From positions 2,128 through 32,392 of the forward strand of contig DGWH01000066.1 in the NCBI GenBank assembly GCA_002395225.1: DNA of 30,265 bases, given 5' to 3'. This DNA comes from Christensenella sp. UBA4263 (GTDB lineage Bacteria; Bacillota; Clostridia; Christensenellales; Aristaeellaceae). The translations under genes and the position numbers were made by a program. The notes beneath the pieces are model-generated. The model saw only the letters and a program-made list of their open reading frames with translations, ran no database searches and was not told the origin of the DNA. Shown here one piece after another: positions 23,912-30,265 of the stretch (its first letter is position 1; each line of letters starts with the position of its first letter).

Positions 23912-25062
23912 CTGCTGCCTCCTGCACAGGAAATGGCCATTCGGGCCGCTTCCGTAAGATCCTCCGTGACCCGTACAAGCCCCGCCCTGTCAAGAATGGC
24001 CCGGCCCTCTGCTTCGCAGGTTCCGCGCAGCCTGACCACAAGCGGAACGGACAGACCGGTTTTCCTGAGTGCCTGTACAAGTCCCTCCGCAACGAGATCG
24101 CACCGGACGATTCCGCCAAAGATATTGACGAAGATGGATTTGATTCTGGGATCATCCATGAGCAGTTCAAAGGCAGCCGTGATCTTTTCCGCACTGGTTC
24201 CGCCGCCCACATCCAGAAAATTCGCCGGTTTCCCGCCATAGCCATGGATGAGATCCATGGTGGCCATGGCAAGACCCGCACCGTTGACAAGGCAGGCAAT
24301 ATCACCATCCAGTCTGACATATTCAAGGCCAATTTCACGGGCCCGCCGTTCAAGCGGATCAATCTGTGTCAGATCTTCCAGTTCTTTCAGCTCCGGATGT
24401 CTGAAGAGCGCATTTTCATCAAAGGTCATCCGGGCATCCAGCGCCATCAGCTGCCCCCGGACTATGCCCAGCGGATTGATCTCAATCAGTGTCGCATCCT
24501 TTTCCCTCATATAATCCAGCAGCGCCGACAGGATGTCCCGCAGCTTAACCCGCTGTGTTTCATCCAGTCCGCATTTGTCTGCCAGGACCCGAACATCTGC
24601 CCCCGCCAGAGACCGCCCCGGATGGATCTGCACGATTTGTTCCGGATGTTTTGCCGCCACTTCCTCAATTTCCATTCCGCCGTTCGGAGAGGCGATGATG
24701 ACCACCTCTGCCCGGACGGTATCAATCGCAAGGGCAAGGTAGAGTTCTCTGTCGATGTCGACCTTTTCCGTGAGAAGGACTGCCGGGACAACCAGGCCCT
24801 CCGGTCCGCTCTGACGGGTCACCAGTTTCCTGCCAATCAGCGCATCTGCCGCCCGCTCAGCTTCCTCCGGGCTGCTGCAGATCACCACGCCGCCGGCTTT
24901 TCCCCGCCCGCCGGAATGGACCTGTGCTTTTACAACACACCCATTCGGGAAATGATCCGCAGCCGCCCTGGCCTCGGCGGGGGAAAAAGCCACGATCTGT
25001 TCAGGAATGGCAATTCCACATTTCTGCAGTATTTCTTTAGCCTGATACTCATGCACTTTCAT
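23908..25062 (-). CDS. sucC: Succinyl-CoA synthetase beta subunit
   Basis: The ATP-grasp subunit, 384 residues, of normal length. It starts MKVHEYQAKEILQKCGI, as in nearly all SucC. VVKAQVHSGGRGKAGGV (43-59) is the nucleotide-binding loop, LIEINPL lies near 191-198, and the C-terminal phosphate-handling GGGTSAEKI and NIFGGIVRCDLVA are kept. ATG at 25062 with AGGAG upstream. It is first in the sucCD operon, which is bounded downstream by a strong terminator. Confidence 0.96.
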   Translation of the reverse strand: MKVHEYQAKEILQKCGIAIPEQIVAFSPAEARAAADHFPNGCVVKAQVHSGGRGKAGGVVICSSPEEAERAADALIGRKLVTRQSGPEGLVVPAVLLTEKVDIDRELYLALAIDTVRAEVVIIASPNGGMEIEEVAAKHPEQIVQIHPGRSLAGADVRVLADKCGLDETQRVKLRDILSALLDYMREKDATLIEINPLGIVRGQLMALDARMTFDENALFRHPELKELEDLTQIDPLERRAREIGLEYVRLDGDIACLVNGAGLAMATMDLIHGYGGKPANFLDVGGGTSAEKITAAFELLMDDPRIKSIFVNIFGGIVRCDLVAEGLVQALRKTGLSVPLVVRLRGTCEAEGRAILDRAGLVRVTEDLTEAARMAISCAGGSR

Positions 25063-25104
25063 TTGCCTGTCTCCTGATTTCTGTTCTTTGTCATTCTACC
25101 GTGA

Positions 25105-25132
25105 ATTATGCCGTCTTTTTTCAGTTATGCAA
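25105..25132 (-). promoter_or_regulatory. Possible promoter of sucCD
   Basis: On the minus strand TTGCAT, 16 bases, then CATAAT (25110-25105). The -10 box is good and the -35 weak. The predicted leader is about 36 nt. Confidence 0.4.
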
Positions 25133-25448
25133 CATAGGACAACGCCCCGCGGAGGTGACTTTTGAATCAAAATGATAACCAGTAAAGCTTCTCCCCGAAA
25201 TGTCAGTGAAAGGTGTAGTAGACAATCGCAAAAAATAATTATTCATTCTCCAACACATCATCCGAATGCCAGCGACAATACTCTGCCGGTTCACATTTCT
25301 GCCAGATCCCTGATACGGAACTGGTACATGAATACAGAAGATACTGGTTGTTGCTGAGGATACAGCATAAAAATCATACCTGCCGTGTAAACGGGACAGG
25401 AAACAGTGCATACACCGACAGCACATCACCGATGAAAGAGAAGTGTCC
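25133..25448. other. Intergenic stretch without a supported gene
   Basis: Between the sucC promoter and the repeat at 25449 I find only short frames without family resemblance or ribosome binding sites. The sequence is AT-rich compared with sucCD. Confidence 0.4.
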
Positions 25449-25610
25449 ATGCCGCAAAAGCGGCATTTTGTTGTATTCAGGCTCAGATAGCGTCGTAACG
25501 AAAAATGGCCGACAAAGTCCTCAAAGGCGCGGAGTTGTCGCAAAAGTGGCAGTTTTCTAAATATGAGTGCAGGAAATGCAGCATGACCGAAAGTCACTGA
25601 TGCTCGTAAA
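25449..25610 (+). repeat. Dispersed hairpin repeat, copy 4, degenerate
   Basis: ATGCCGC/GCGGCAT form a hairpin at 25449-25466. A second, more typical unit follows from about 25533: GTTGTCGCAAAAGTGGCAG, TTTTCTAAATATGAGTGCAGG, GACCGAAAGTCACTGATGCTCGTAA. The order (hairpin, GTTT, ATATGAG, CCGAAAG, GCTC-TAA) is that of the other copies, with more mismatches. Confidence 0.5.
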
Positions 25611-25842
25611 CTCGCACAACAATCAAAAAAAGAGACCAGTTGCCGCTCATAAAAGCGATACCGGCAAGTCAGGTGAAGTAAAAGAGCAGTTTCTTCCACA
25701 AACTGCTCTCGCGTTAATCCACCACACTCATAAAAAAGAGAACCTTAAGCATATTGCTAATCTCAGATCTGCTGCTTATAGAGAATCTGTTTTCCAGAGT
25801 ATTTCTACCGCTGCTGATCTTCAACTGACCTCCGGAGGATAG
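25567..25842 (+). CDS. Doubtful small ORF overlapping the repeat
   Basis: An open frame of 91 codons starting inside the degenerate repeat. Part of it (RPVAAHKSDTGKSGEVKEQF) resembles the peptide obtained from the sngA-leader repeat in the corresponding frame (AVPKDQVTAHKKNGPVEQRQF), so the repeats may derive from a coding sequence. No good ribosome binding site and no known family. It could well be non-coding. Confidence 0.2.
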   Translation: MQEMQHDRKSLMLVNSHNNQKKRPVAAHKSDTGKSGEVKEQFLPQTALALIHHTHKKENLKHIANLRSAAYRESVFQSISTAADLQLTSGG

Positions 25843-25988
25843 AAGAGACAACAGAAGCACCATGTATCTTTCCAGCAACCTTCAGAGTGAATTGACCGGC
25901 ATGTACACCCGCCTCCTAGCCATTCAGGGCGTAGATCCAGCCTTCACAGGTACAACCATGAGGGATCAGGCACCTTGTTTCAGCACCT

Positions 25989-26360
25989 TCACAGGTTAAA
26001 GCGGGGAAGAAGTTTTGCAATCAGAATGGATACACCGGTAATCGCAAAGCCGGTCACGATCGACATTTCTAAGCCAGGTTCAAAATGCAGATACGAATTG
26101 AAGGAGCTCATCCACCCGATGATCATCCACTGCACCACATAAATCTTCGTCAGATTCCTTCCGCAAAAATCGAAGAAATCAATATTCTTTTTCAGTCTTC
26201 CTGTGATCAGATGAAGCAGGGAAATCTCAACCGTGATGATCAGTGTATTGTACACAAAATGAAAGAACGTCTGCCTGTAAAAAGCATTCTCATAAAGCGC
26301 ATGTAAAAAACGGATATCCAGATTATAATAATGACATCCAACAACAAAACCGATCTATCC
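25989..26360 (-). pseudogene. C-terminal remnant of an acyltransferase-3 type membrane protein
   Basis: The frame reads GFVVGCHYYNLDIRFLHALY, then TFFHFVYNTLIITVEISLLH, FFDFCGRNLTKIYVVQWMII and ends LIAKLLPRFNL. The pattern of hydrophobic segments and FCGRNLTKIYVVQW fits the last membrane helices of the acyltransferase-3 family (GRNSL-IYLIHW in relatives). A stop lies just before the first block and nothing recognisable precedes it, so only about a third of the gene remains. It sits between the degenerate repeat and the prophage terminator. Confidence 0.55.
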
Positions 26361-26550
26361 TTTCTGTTGGTCATTGTCAACATGGACAAAAAGTACCTGA
26401 TAACCGGATTATACTGCATCTGCGGGTTCTTGTGAAAGGTTACTTTTTGTTACGCGGATGCCCTGAGCGGAGGGCGGATGATTTAATCCGTTTTCGCTTC
26501 CAAATACACACAGCGGGAGAGCATTTTCTGCCGGTCTGCTGTAAATAAAA
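26361..26550. other. Short spacer without a supported gene
   Basis: Between the acyltransferase remnant and the prophage terminator. No gene seen. Confidence 0.4.
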
Positions 26551-26583
26551 AAAGGCTGACCCGTGCATTTCGGGTCAGCCTTT
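26544..26583 (-). terminator. Strong terminator at the end of the prophage segment
   Basis: AAAGGCTGACCCG (26551-26563) pairs perfectly with CGGGTCAGCCTTT (26571-26583), with a 7-base loop. On the minus strand TTTTTTTATTTAC follows. It lies 80 bases past the large terminase stop and should end that operon. Confidence 0.9.
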
Positions 26584-26608
26584 CGCCGTGTCAGCGTCAT
26601 AGAATTCC

Positions 26609-26657
26609 GGGAACTGTCCGGTTCCCCAATGTCTGGTTCCGGCCAGACCTGGCCGGA
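26609..26657. repeat. Cluster of palindromes after the large terminase gene
   Basis: GGGAAC/GTTCCC (26609-26614/26621-26626), GTCTGG/CCAGAC (26631-26636/26643-26648) and a nearly perfect 20-bp palindrome TCCGGCCAG-AC-CTGGCCGGA (26638-26657). The last two are mutually exclusive as RNA hairpins. They could aid termination or be a DNA site such as a packaging site; neither is shown. Confidence 0.5.
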
Positions 26658-26662
26658 CAGCA

Positions 26663-27994
26663 CTACTCCAGTTGGGGCTGCGTCCGTTCCAGCATTCGGG
26701 CAAAGGGATAGAAGGCATATTCCGCACTGTCCAGGCAGTCCACCGGGTAACTGCCGTTATCCGTTCTTGCCCATTCGCCCTGCTCGTATGCATGTTCATC
26801 CCAGGTGGCCATCTGATAGGCTTCCTGCCAGTGGTGCAGCTGCTGTGAGACGAAAAAACGTCCCTGCATCTGAAGCATGCAGGTCAGTTCGATCCGGGCA
26901 TTGATTCCGTCAGACTTGTCAAATGCATGAATGGCAATCCTTCCCAGCCCCTTGCGGATGATTTCCTCCTTCAGTGCCGTTCGGAACAGTTTGGCAGCAG
27001 AATCCACATAAACCCGGCTCAGCTGGGGAAACTGCCTCGACCACAGCAGGAGACGCTCAACAATCATCTGCGCATACCGGGCCTCCGTCATCTTGTCGGA
27101 GATTCCCTGCCGGTCATAGACCCCATCCACCAGCACCACATTCTTCCATCCCTGTGTCATGCCGACCAGCGTGGCACAGGTGGCATCTGTTCCGCCCACA
27201 TCCACCCCGACGGCCATTTCAAGGTAGCGGGTATTGAATGTCACCGTACGGTCCAGAACCATCTTCGAGGCATCATAGGAGGAATAAATCCGGCCGCTGG
27301 CGGCTGTCCGGAGTCCCAGAATGTCTGACTGATACCACAGGCTGGAACGGTCATACTTGGCCAGTTCCCGCCTCAGCTGCTCATCCCCAAGGGACAGATT
27401 GCCGAGAATGGTAAAATGACCGTAATTGTATCCCGGATTCACTCCCCGGCGCTTGAGGTCATCCTGATAATCCAGAAACTCCGAATAGAACCAGTGAGAG
27501 GGCGGCTTGGGGTTCAGGTCAAAGAAAATCTGCCTCTTTCTTGAGGCCAGTGTCCGGTCAATGCACTCTTTCATAAAGCTGGGATGACATTCATTGACCT
27601 CTGTCACATAAACGCTTCCATAGCTGTTTCCCTTGATCCTGGCGGCATCATCCGCCTTCTTTCCGCCGGCGATAATGACCACTTTTTCCCCGTTCACCGA
27701 CTGGATGAACAGTGCCTCTCTCCCCCTGTACTTGCCCATCCGGCTGCGCCCGGCAAAGATGTGCATCAGGCCGAATCCGTTGCTGTCGATAATGTTCATC
27801 TTGACCGCGGCGGTGCTGACGCCGCCGCAAAGATGAAGCTTATCCGGATGAACATCCAGCGCACACGCCCAGGCGATGAGGTTGATGATGTTCTTCCCGG
27901 CACGCTTTCCGCCCTCCGCCACATTCAGCCAGCTTTCCCTGGAATCCGCAATATACCTTGCCTGGTCCTCCGTCAGCGGTGCATAGCTGATCAT
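26663..27994 (-). CDS. terL: Phage terminase large subunit
   Basis: The DNA-packaging motor, 443 residues, of normal length for PBSX-type large terminases. Walker A is GGKRAGKN (28-35), with Asn where Ser/Thr is usual. YVTEVNECHPSF (129-140) is the Walker B and coupling region, and FFDLNPKPPSHWFY (157-170) a family block. The nuclease carries Asp265 in VGVDVGGTD and Asp331 in VYVDSAAK. It overlaps the small terminase stop by four bases. Unusually, it is followed by palindromes and a strong terminator rather than a portal gene. It looks intact, so either packaging functions are conserved in a reduced element or the remaining structural genes were lost. Confidence 0.92.
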   Translation of the reverse strand: MISYAPLTEDQARYIADSRESWLNVAEGGKRAGKNIINLIAWACALDVHPDKLHLCGGVSTAAVKMNIIDSNGFGLMHIFAGRSRMGKYRGREALFIQSVNGEKVVIIAGGKKADDAARIKGNSYGSVYVTEVNECHPSFMKECIDRTLASRKRQIFFDLNPKPPSHWFYSEFLDYQDDLKRRGVNPGYNYGHFTILGNLSLGDEQLRRELAKYDRSSLWYQSDILGLRTAASGRIYSSYDASKMVLDRTVTFNTRYLEMAVGVDVGGTDATCATLVGMTQGWKNVVLVDGVYDRQGISDKMTEARYAQMIVERLLLWSRQFPQLSRVYVDSAAKLFRTALKEEIIRKGLGRIAIHAFDKSDGINARIELTCMLQMQGRFFVSQQLHHWQEAYQMATWDEHAYEQGEWARTDNGSYPVDCLDSAEYAFYPFARMLERTQPQLE

Positions 27995-28539
27995 CCTCTT
28001 TCCCCTTTCTGCGGTGCCCTCTGGCCACCTGCTGCTGTTTCTTTCTGCCCGCCCGCCGGAGCGCCCGGCGTCCCCTGTTTGGCCCCCGCCTCCGCCTTTG
28101 TCTCCTCTCCGGCCGAAAGCTGTTCAATCGTCCGTACCGGAAGCGGGCGGTTAATCAGGTCCGCCAGGGCCAGCATCTGCTCATTGGACTCCCGGATAAT
28201 ATTCTCTCCCACCGGCGGCTCCGGGTGGTCGCTCTGTCCGAGCATGTTTTTCCCGAGAAAAATAGCCATCATGGAACTGGTCTTGGAGAGCAGCAGCTGA
28301 TTTTTTCGAAGAGCAAGCTTCACCGGACTGACCTTCTTGCGGTAAATCTGTTCAAAGGCCATCCCGTACGTTTTCTGGCACCATTCATCCAGTGTGTTGT
28401 GATCCACACCGCCGAACAGGTCACAGATATCCTGTTCCGAACAGGCCAGCTGACAGTACACCTCAAACATGTTTTTATCCATCTCCACGCGGTTCATTTC
28501 CGCTTCCACGTTCTCTCTGCCGGTCACCGTTCGCTCCAT
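27991..28539 (-). CDS. terS: Phage terminase small subunit
   Basis: A 182-residue protein whose N-terminal half is a DNA-binding helix-turn-helix of small terminases: VYCQLACSEQDICDLFGGVDHNTLDEW (27-53, similar to other TerS), FEQIYRKK and KLALRKNQLLL. The C-terminal 60 residues are a low-complexity Gly/Ala/Gln/Lys tail. It binds the packaging start site and delivers it to the large subunit. The four-base overlap with terL indicates coupled translation. ATG at 28539 with AAGGAG 10 bases upstream. Confidence 0.85.
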   Translation of the reverse strand: MERTVTGRENVEAEMNRVEMDKNMFEVYCQLACSEQDICDLFGGVDHNTLDEWCQKTYGMAFEQIYRKKVSPVKLALRKNQLLLSKTSSMMAIFLGKNMLGQSDHPEPPVGENIIRESNEQMLALADLINRPLPVRTIEQLSAGEETKAEAGAKQGTPGAPAGGQKETAAGGQRAPQKGERG

Positions 28540-28570
28540 GTCTTACTGCTCCTTTCCGGGGATATTTCTC

Positions 28571-29152
28571 TTATCCTCCTGCCATTGGCCGGCAGAGAAT
28601 CCCCATTGATCTGAGCTGATCCGCCGCGGCCTGCATTTCCTCCTCATCTTTGCATTCAACAAGCAGCTTAAACCCTTCCTCCTCCATCTCCCCCGGCATC
28701 TCCGGCGGAATGAGCTTATCCATATCCGGCCCCTCACCCTCACCGAAACCGAAGAGTCCCTCCATGTCCAGGGTTTCCTCCAGCCCTGAAAGGAGTTCCG
28801 CAAGGGTCGCCTCATCCCACGGAGTTTCCATGGTTGCCTGATTATGCTCAAGCATATACGCATCCCGCTCTGTCGGCGTCAGATGGTCCAGGTGAATCAC
28901 GGGGACCCCTTTTTCAGGAATCCGGATCTGTCCATCCCGGACCAGCTGCTTCAGTGCTTCAAGACGCCCGTGCCCCTCAACCACCTGTGCCTCTCCCCAG
29001 ATGCCGATCGGGTCCAGAAACCCGAACGTCAGAATGCTGTTCCGGATATGTTTAAGCTGTTCTGCGCTGTGTATTTTGGGGTTCCGCGGATGGGGGCGGA
29101 ACCTGTCCAGCGGCAGCGCGTCCGCCGTTTGCACCCACTTAATCTCCTTCAT
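28571..29152 (-). CDS. ParB/Srx-fold nuclease-like protein of a prophage
   Basis: A 193-residue protein with a ParB N-terminal-type domain: RFRPHPRNPKIHS (18-30), GFLDPIGIWGEAQVVEGHGRLEAL (44-67, with the GHGR nucleotide-binding motif) and VPVIHLDHLTPTERDAYMLEHNQ. There is no DNA-binding helix-turn-helix as in true ParB. The C-terminal half is acidic (EEEMQAAADQLRS at the end). In phages, such proteins commonly stand next to terminase and are often fused or adjacent to a DNA methylase; none is seen here. ATG at 29152 after AGGAGAACAAA. It lies 31 bases before terS. Confidence 0.88.
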   Translation of the reverse strand: MKEIKWVQTADALPLDRFRPHPRNPKIHSAEQLKHIRNSILTFGFLDPIGIWGEAQVVEGHGRLEALKQLVRDGQIRIPEKGVPVIHLDHLTPTERDAYMLEHNQATMETPWDEATLAELLSGLEETLDMEGLFGFGEGEGPDMDKLIPPEMPGEMEEEGFKLLVECKDEEEMQAAADQLRSMGILCRPMAGG

Positions 29153-29173
29153 TTTGTTCTCCTTTTCCTGTTT

Positions 29174-29476
29174 TCAGACCTTTGTCAGCATCTCCTGAAT
29201 CTCCGCGTTCACCATCGCCTCAAGTGTCTCCACATCCAGCGTAAATCCCTGCTCTTCCAGCAGTTTTTTCGCATATGCAAGTTTCTCCGCGCCGTGGCCT
29301 GCCCCATACAGCTTTTCTGCTGCATAAACCGCGATATGCACCCAGGTCCGAAGCATCTCCTGCTGATCCGCATCCATCCGCTCACGCACCGCCTGAATGC
29401 CTTTGGTGGCCAGAACGGTCATCAGGACGGAGAGAATCACTACAAAAAGCGGTGTAAGATCGATCAGGTTCTCCAT
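29174..29476 (-). CDS. Phage holin, LLH family
   Basis: A 100-residue protein with one N-terminal transmembrane helix (LFVVILSVLMTVLATKGI, 9-26) and an amphipathic, charged C-terminus (YAAEKLYGAG, AKKLLEEQGFTLDVETLEAMV), the pattern of the LL-H holin family. Holins permeabilise the membrane at lysis; this family may also be a spanin- or anchor-like protein. ATG at 29476 with GGAGGATGAGTAA upstream. Placing a holin before ParB and terminase is an uncommon order. Confidence 0.8.
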   Translation of the reverse strand: MENLIDLTPLFVVILSVLMTVLATKGIQAVRERMDADQQEMLRTWVHIAVYAAEKLYGAGHGAEKLAYAKKLLEEQGFTLDVETLEAMVNAEIQEMLTKV

Positions 29477-29551
29477 TTACTCATCCTCCGTTTCATTATT
29501 GGCCATTTGCCACTCCGGGTCTCTCCGGACCCTGTATCCGGCAATGGATCA

Positions 29552-29809
29552 TCAGCCGGAGCTCTCCCCTTCTCTTTTTTCTTTCGGATGCCCGGCTACC
29601 AGCCATTTTTCTGCCACTGAATTTCCGGAATACGCGACGAAAACGACCGAAGCGAAATCCGTATAATGGGTAAAAAGACCGGGAAGCTGTTCATACTCCT
29701 CTGCCAGGACCATGCCCACCAGCCCCAATACTGCCAGCAATGTGACCGCAATCAGGGCAATGAGCACCATGATTTTGGAAAACTGGATGTAATTCTCTCC
29801 GAATTTCAT
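29552..29809 (-). CDS. Small phage membrane protein
   Basis: An 85-residue protein with one strong transmembrane helix (MVLIALIAVTLLAVLGLVGMVLAEE, about 14-38) followed by a short soluble part ending in charged residues (KEKREGESSG). Not assigned to a named family. ATG at 29809 with GGAGGGATAA just upstream. It sits in the phage operon between a coiled-coil membrane protein and the holin, so a role in lysis or in the membrane is possible. It could be a second holin-like protein. Confidence 0.7.
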   Translation of the reverse strand: MKFGENYIQFSKIMVLIALIAVTLLAVLGLVGMVLAEEYEQLPGLFTHYTDFASVVFVAYSGNSVAEKWLVAGHPKEKREGESSG

Positions 29810-29900
29810 TTATCCCTCCATGTTTCACCGTGATCTCCCGGGCAGCTCTCCTTGTCCGGATCATCCGGTCCGGTCCGTTCCGGACAGCCCGCACGCTGCT

Positions 29901-30254
29901 CTATCTGTTGACCAGATATTCATTGATTTCCTGCAGCGACTGCCTCAGCTTATCCACCGAATTGCCGTTCACCAGATGGAAAAGAATCGACAGCTGCGAG
30001 CGCAAAACCAGCGTCATTTTGTCCCCATAGATGTCCGATCTTCCTTCCATCTCCAGGATCCGGCTTTCAAGACTCTGCATCTGTTTCTGCAGAGTACTTG
30101 TCCTTTCCTGCAGATCCGTAATGGGCTGCATGTTTTCCTGCCGGGCTTTCCGGAGTCCGCTTCTGGCATTCAGGAACATGCTGATTCCCCAGCAGACCGC
30201 CAGAATAATCACCAGCGCCAGTTCAAAGTTGTTCATCGTCAGATAGCTCTGCAT
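29901..30254 (-). CDS. Small membrane protein with coiled coil (prophage)
   Basis: A 117-residue protein: an N-terminal transmembrane helix (LALVIILAVCWGISMFL, 12-28), then a predicted coiled coil (LQERTSTLQKQMQSLESRILEME, about 48-70), then a C-terminal helix (LRQSLQEINEYLVNR). Not assigned to a known family; such proteins occur in prophage lysis and tail regions. AGGAGG lies four bases before the ATG at 30254, a little close. An in-frame ATG six codons later has no ribosome binding site. The gene is the first complete one of the prophage segment, and the operon probably continues beyond the window end. Confidence 0.65.
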   Translation of the reverse strand: MQSYLTMNNFELALVIILAVCWGISMFLNARSGLRKARQENMQPITDLQERTSTLQKQMQSLESRILEMEGRSDIYGDKMTLVLRSQLSILFHLVNGNSVDKLRQSLQEINEYLVNR

Positions 30255-30265
30255 TTTTCCTCCTC

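Noticed and set aside
25862..25999. 45-codon plus-strand frame near the acyltransferase remnant
   Set aside because: Short, no ribosome binding site of note, no family, and it overlaps the end of the remnant.
1..30265. CRISPR arrays, tRNA or rRNA genes
   Set aside because: No regularly spaced repeats of 25-40 bases with unique spacers, and no tRNA-like T-arm or rRNA-like stretch recognised. The dispersed hairpin repeats are irregularly spaced.

Overview
The window looks like a chromosomal accessory region of a moderately GC-rich Firmicute, probably an uncultured gut or rumen member of the Clostridia. The evidence is the AGGAGG-type ribosome binding sites, consensus sigma-A promoters, an Rpn/PD-(D/E)XK transposase-like gene, an AAA-ATPase-like/PD-(D/E)XK gene and an LLH-family phage holin. 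No rRNA or tRNA gene and no CRISPR array was seen. Nearly every gene is on the minus strand. The only two plus-strand genes (12210-13142 and 21353-22948) are also the AT-rich, mobile-type ones.

Layout. 1-586: non-coding, with a palindromic element. 587-2098: glycogen synthase glgA. 2325-2579: decayed start of mutL. 2690-4510 and 5260-6972: two YtcJ-like amidohydrolases, one cytosolic and one with a signal peptide, each with its own consensus promoter. 7181-10545: 3-methyladenine glycosylase (tag), a cysteine-rich hypothetical protein, and two CYTH-like paralogues. 10695-13964: a duplicated pair of genes (GNAT, and GNAT fused to a nucleotidyltransferase-like domain). Each copy of the pair has lost a different gene, and an Rpn-like nuclease gene lies between the copies. 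13979-14962: DUF5131 (phage Gp37/Gp68) protein.

15012-20926 is the centrepiece. A TerB-N/TerB-C protein, a BrxD/DUF2791-like P-loop ATPase and an Lhr-like SF2 helicase form a tight three-gene operon. This is the composition of the Shango anti-phage system (SngA, SngB, SngC). An HxlR-family regulator starts one base after the helicase stop codon, so the operon may carry its own regulator. The likely promoter lies beyond a roughly 200-nt leader built from repeat hairpins. Across the promoter is the divergent AAA/PD-(D/E)XK gene. 23045-25062: sucCD (succinyl-CoA synthetase). 25063-26550: repeats and an acyltransferase remnant. 26663-30254: a prophage segment (two small membrane proteins, LLH holin, ParB-like protein, small and large terminase) that ends in a strong terminator with no portal or capsid gene after it.

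A family of short hairpin-bearing repeats is scattered through the window: 10563-10641, 11887-11985, 20981-21093 and about 25449-25610. Small hairpin-only relatives form the last codons of sngA and hxlR. One copy sits inside a decayed GNAT gene, so comparison with the intact paralogue in the same window shows its edges.
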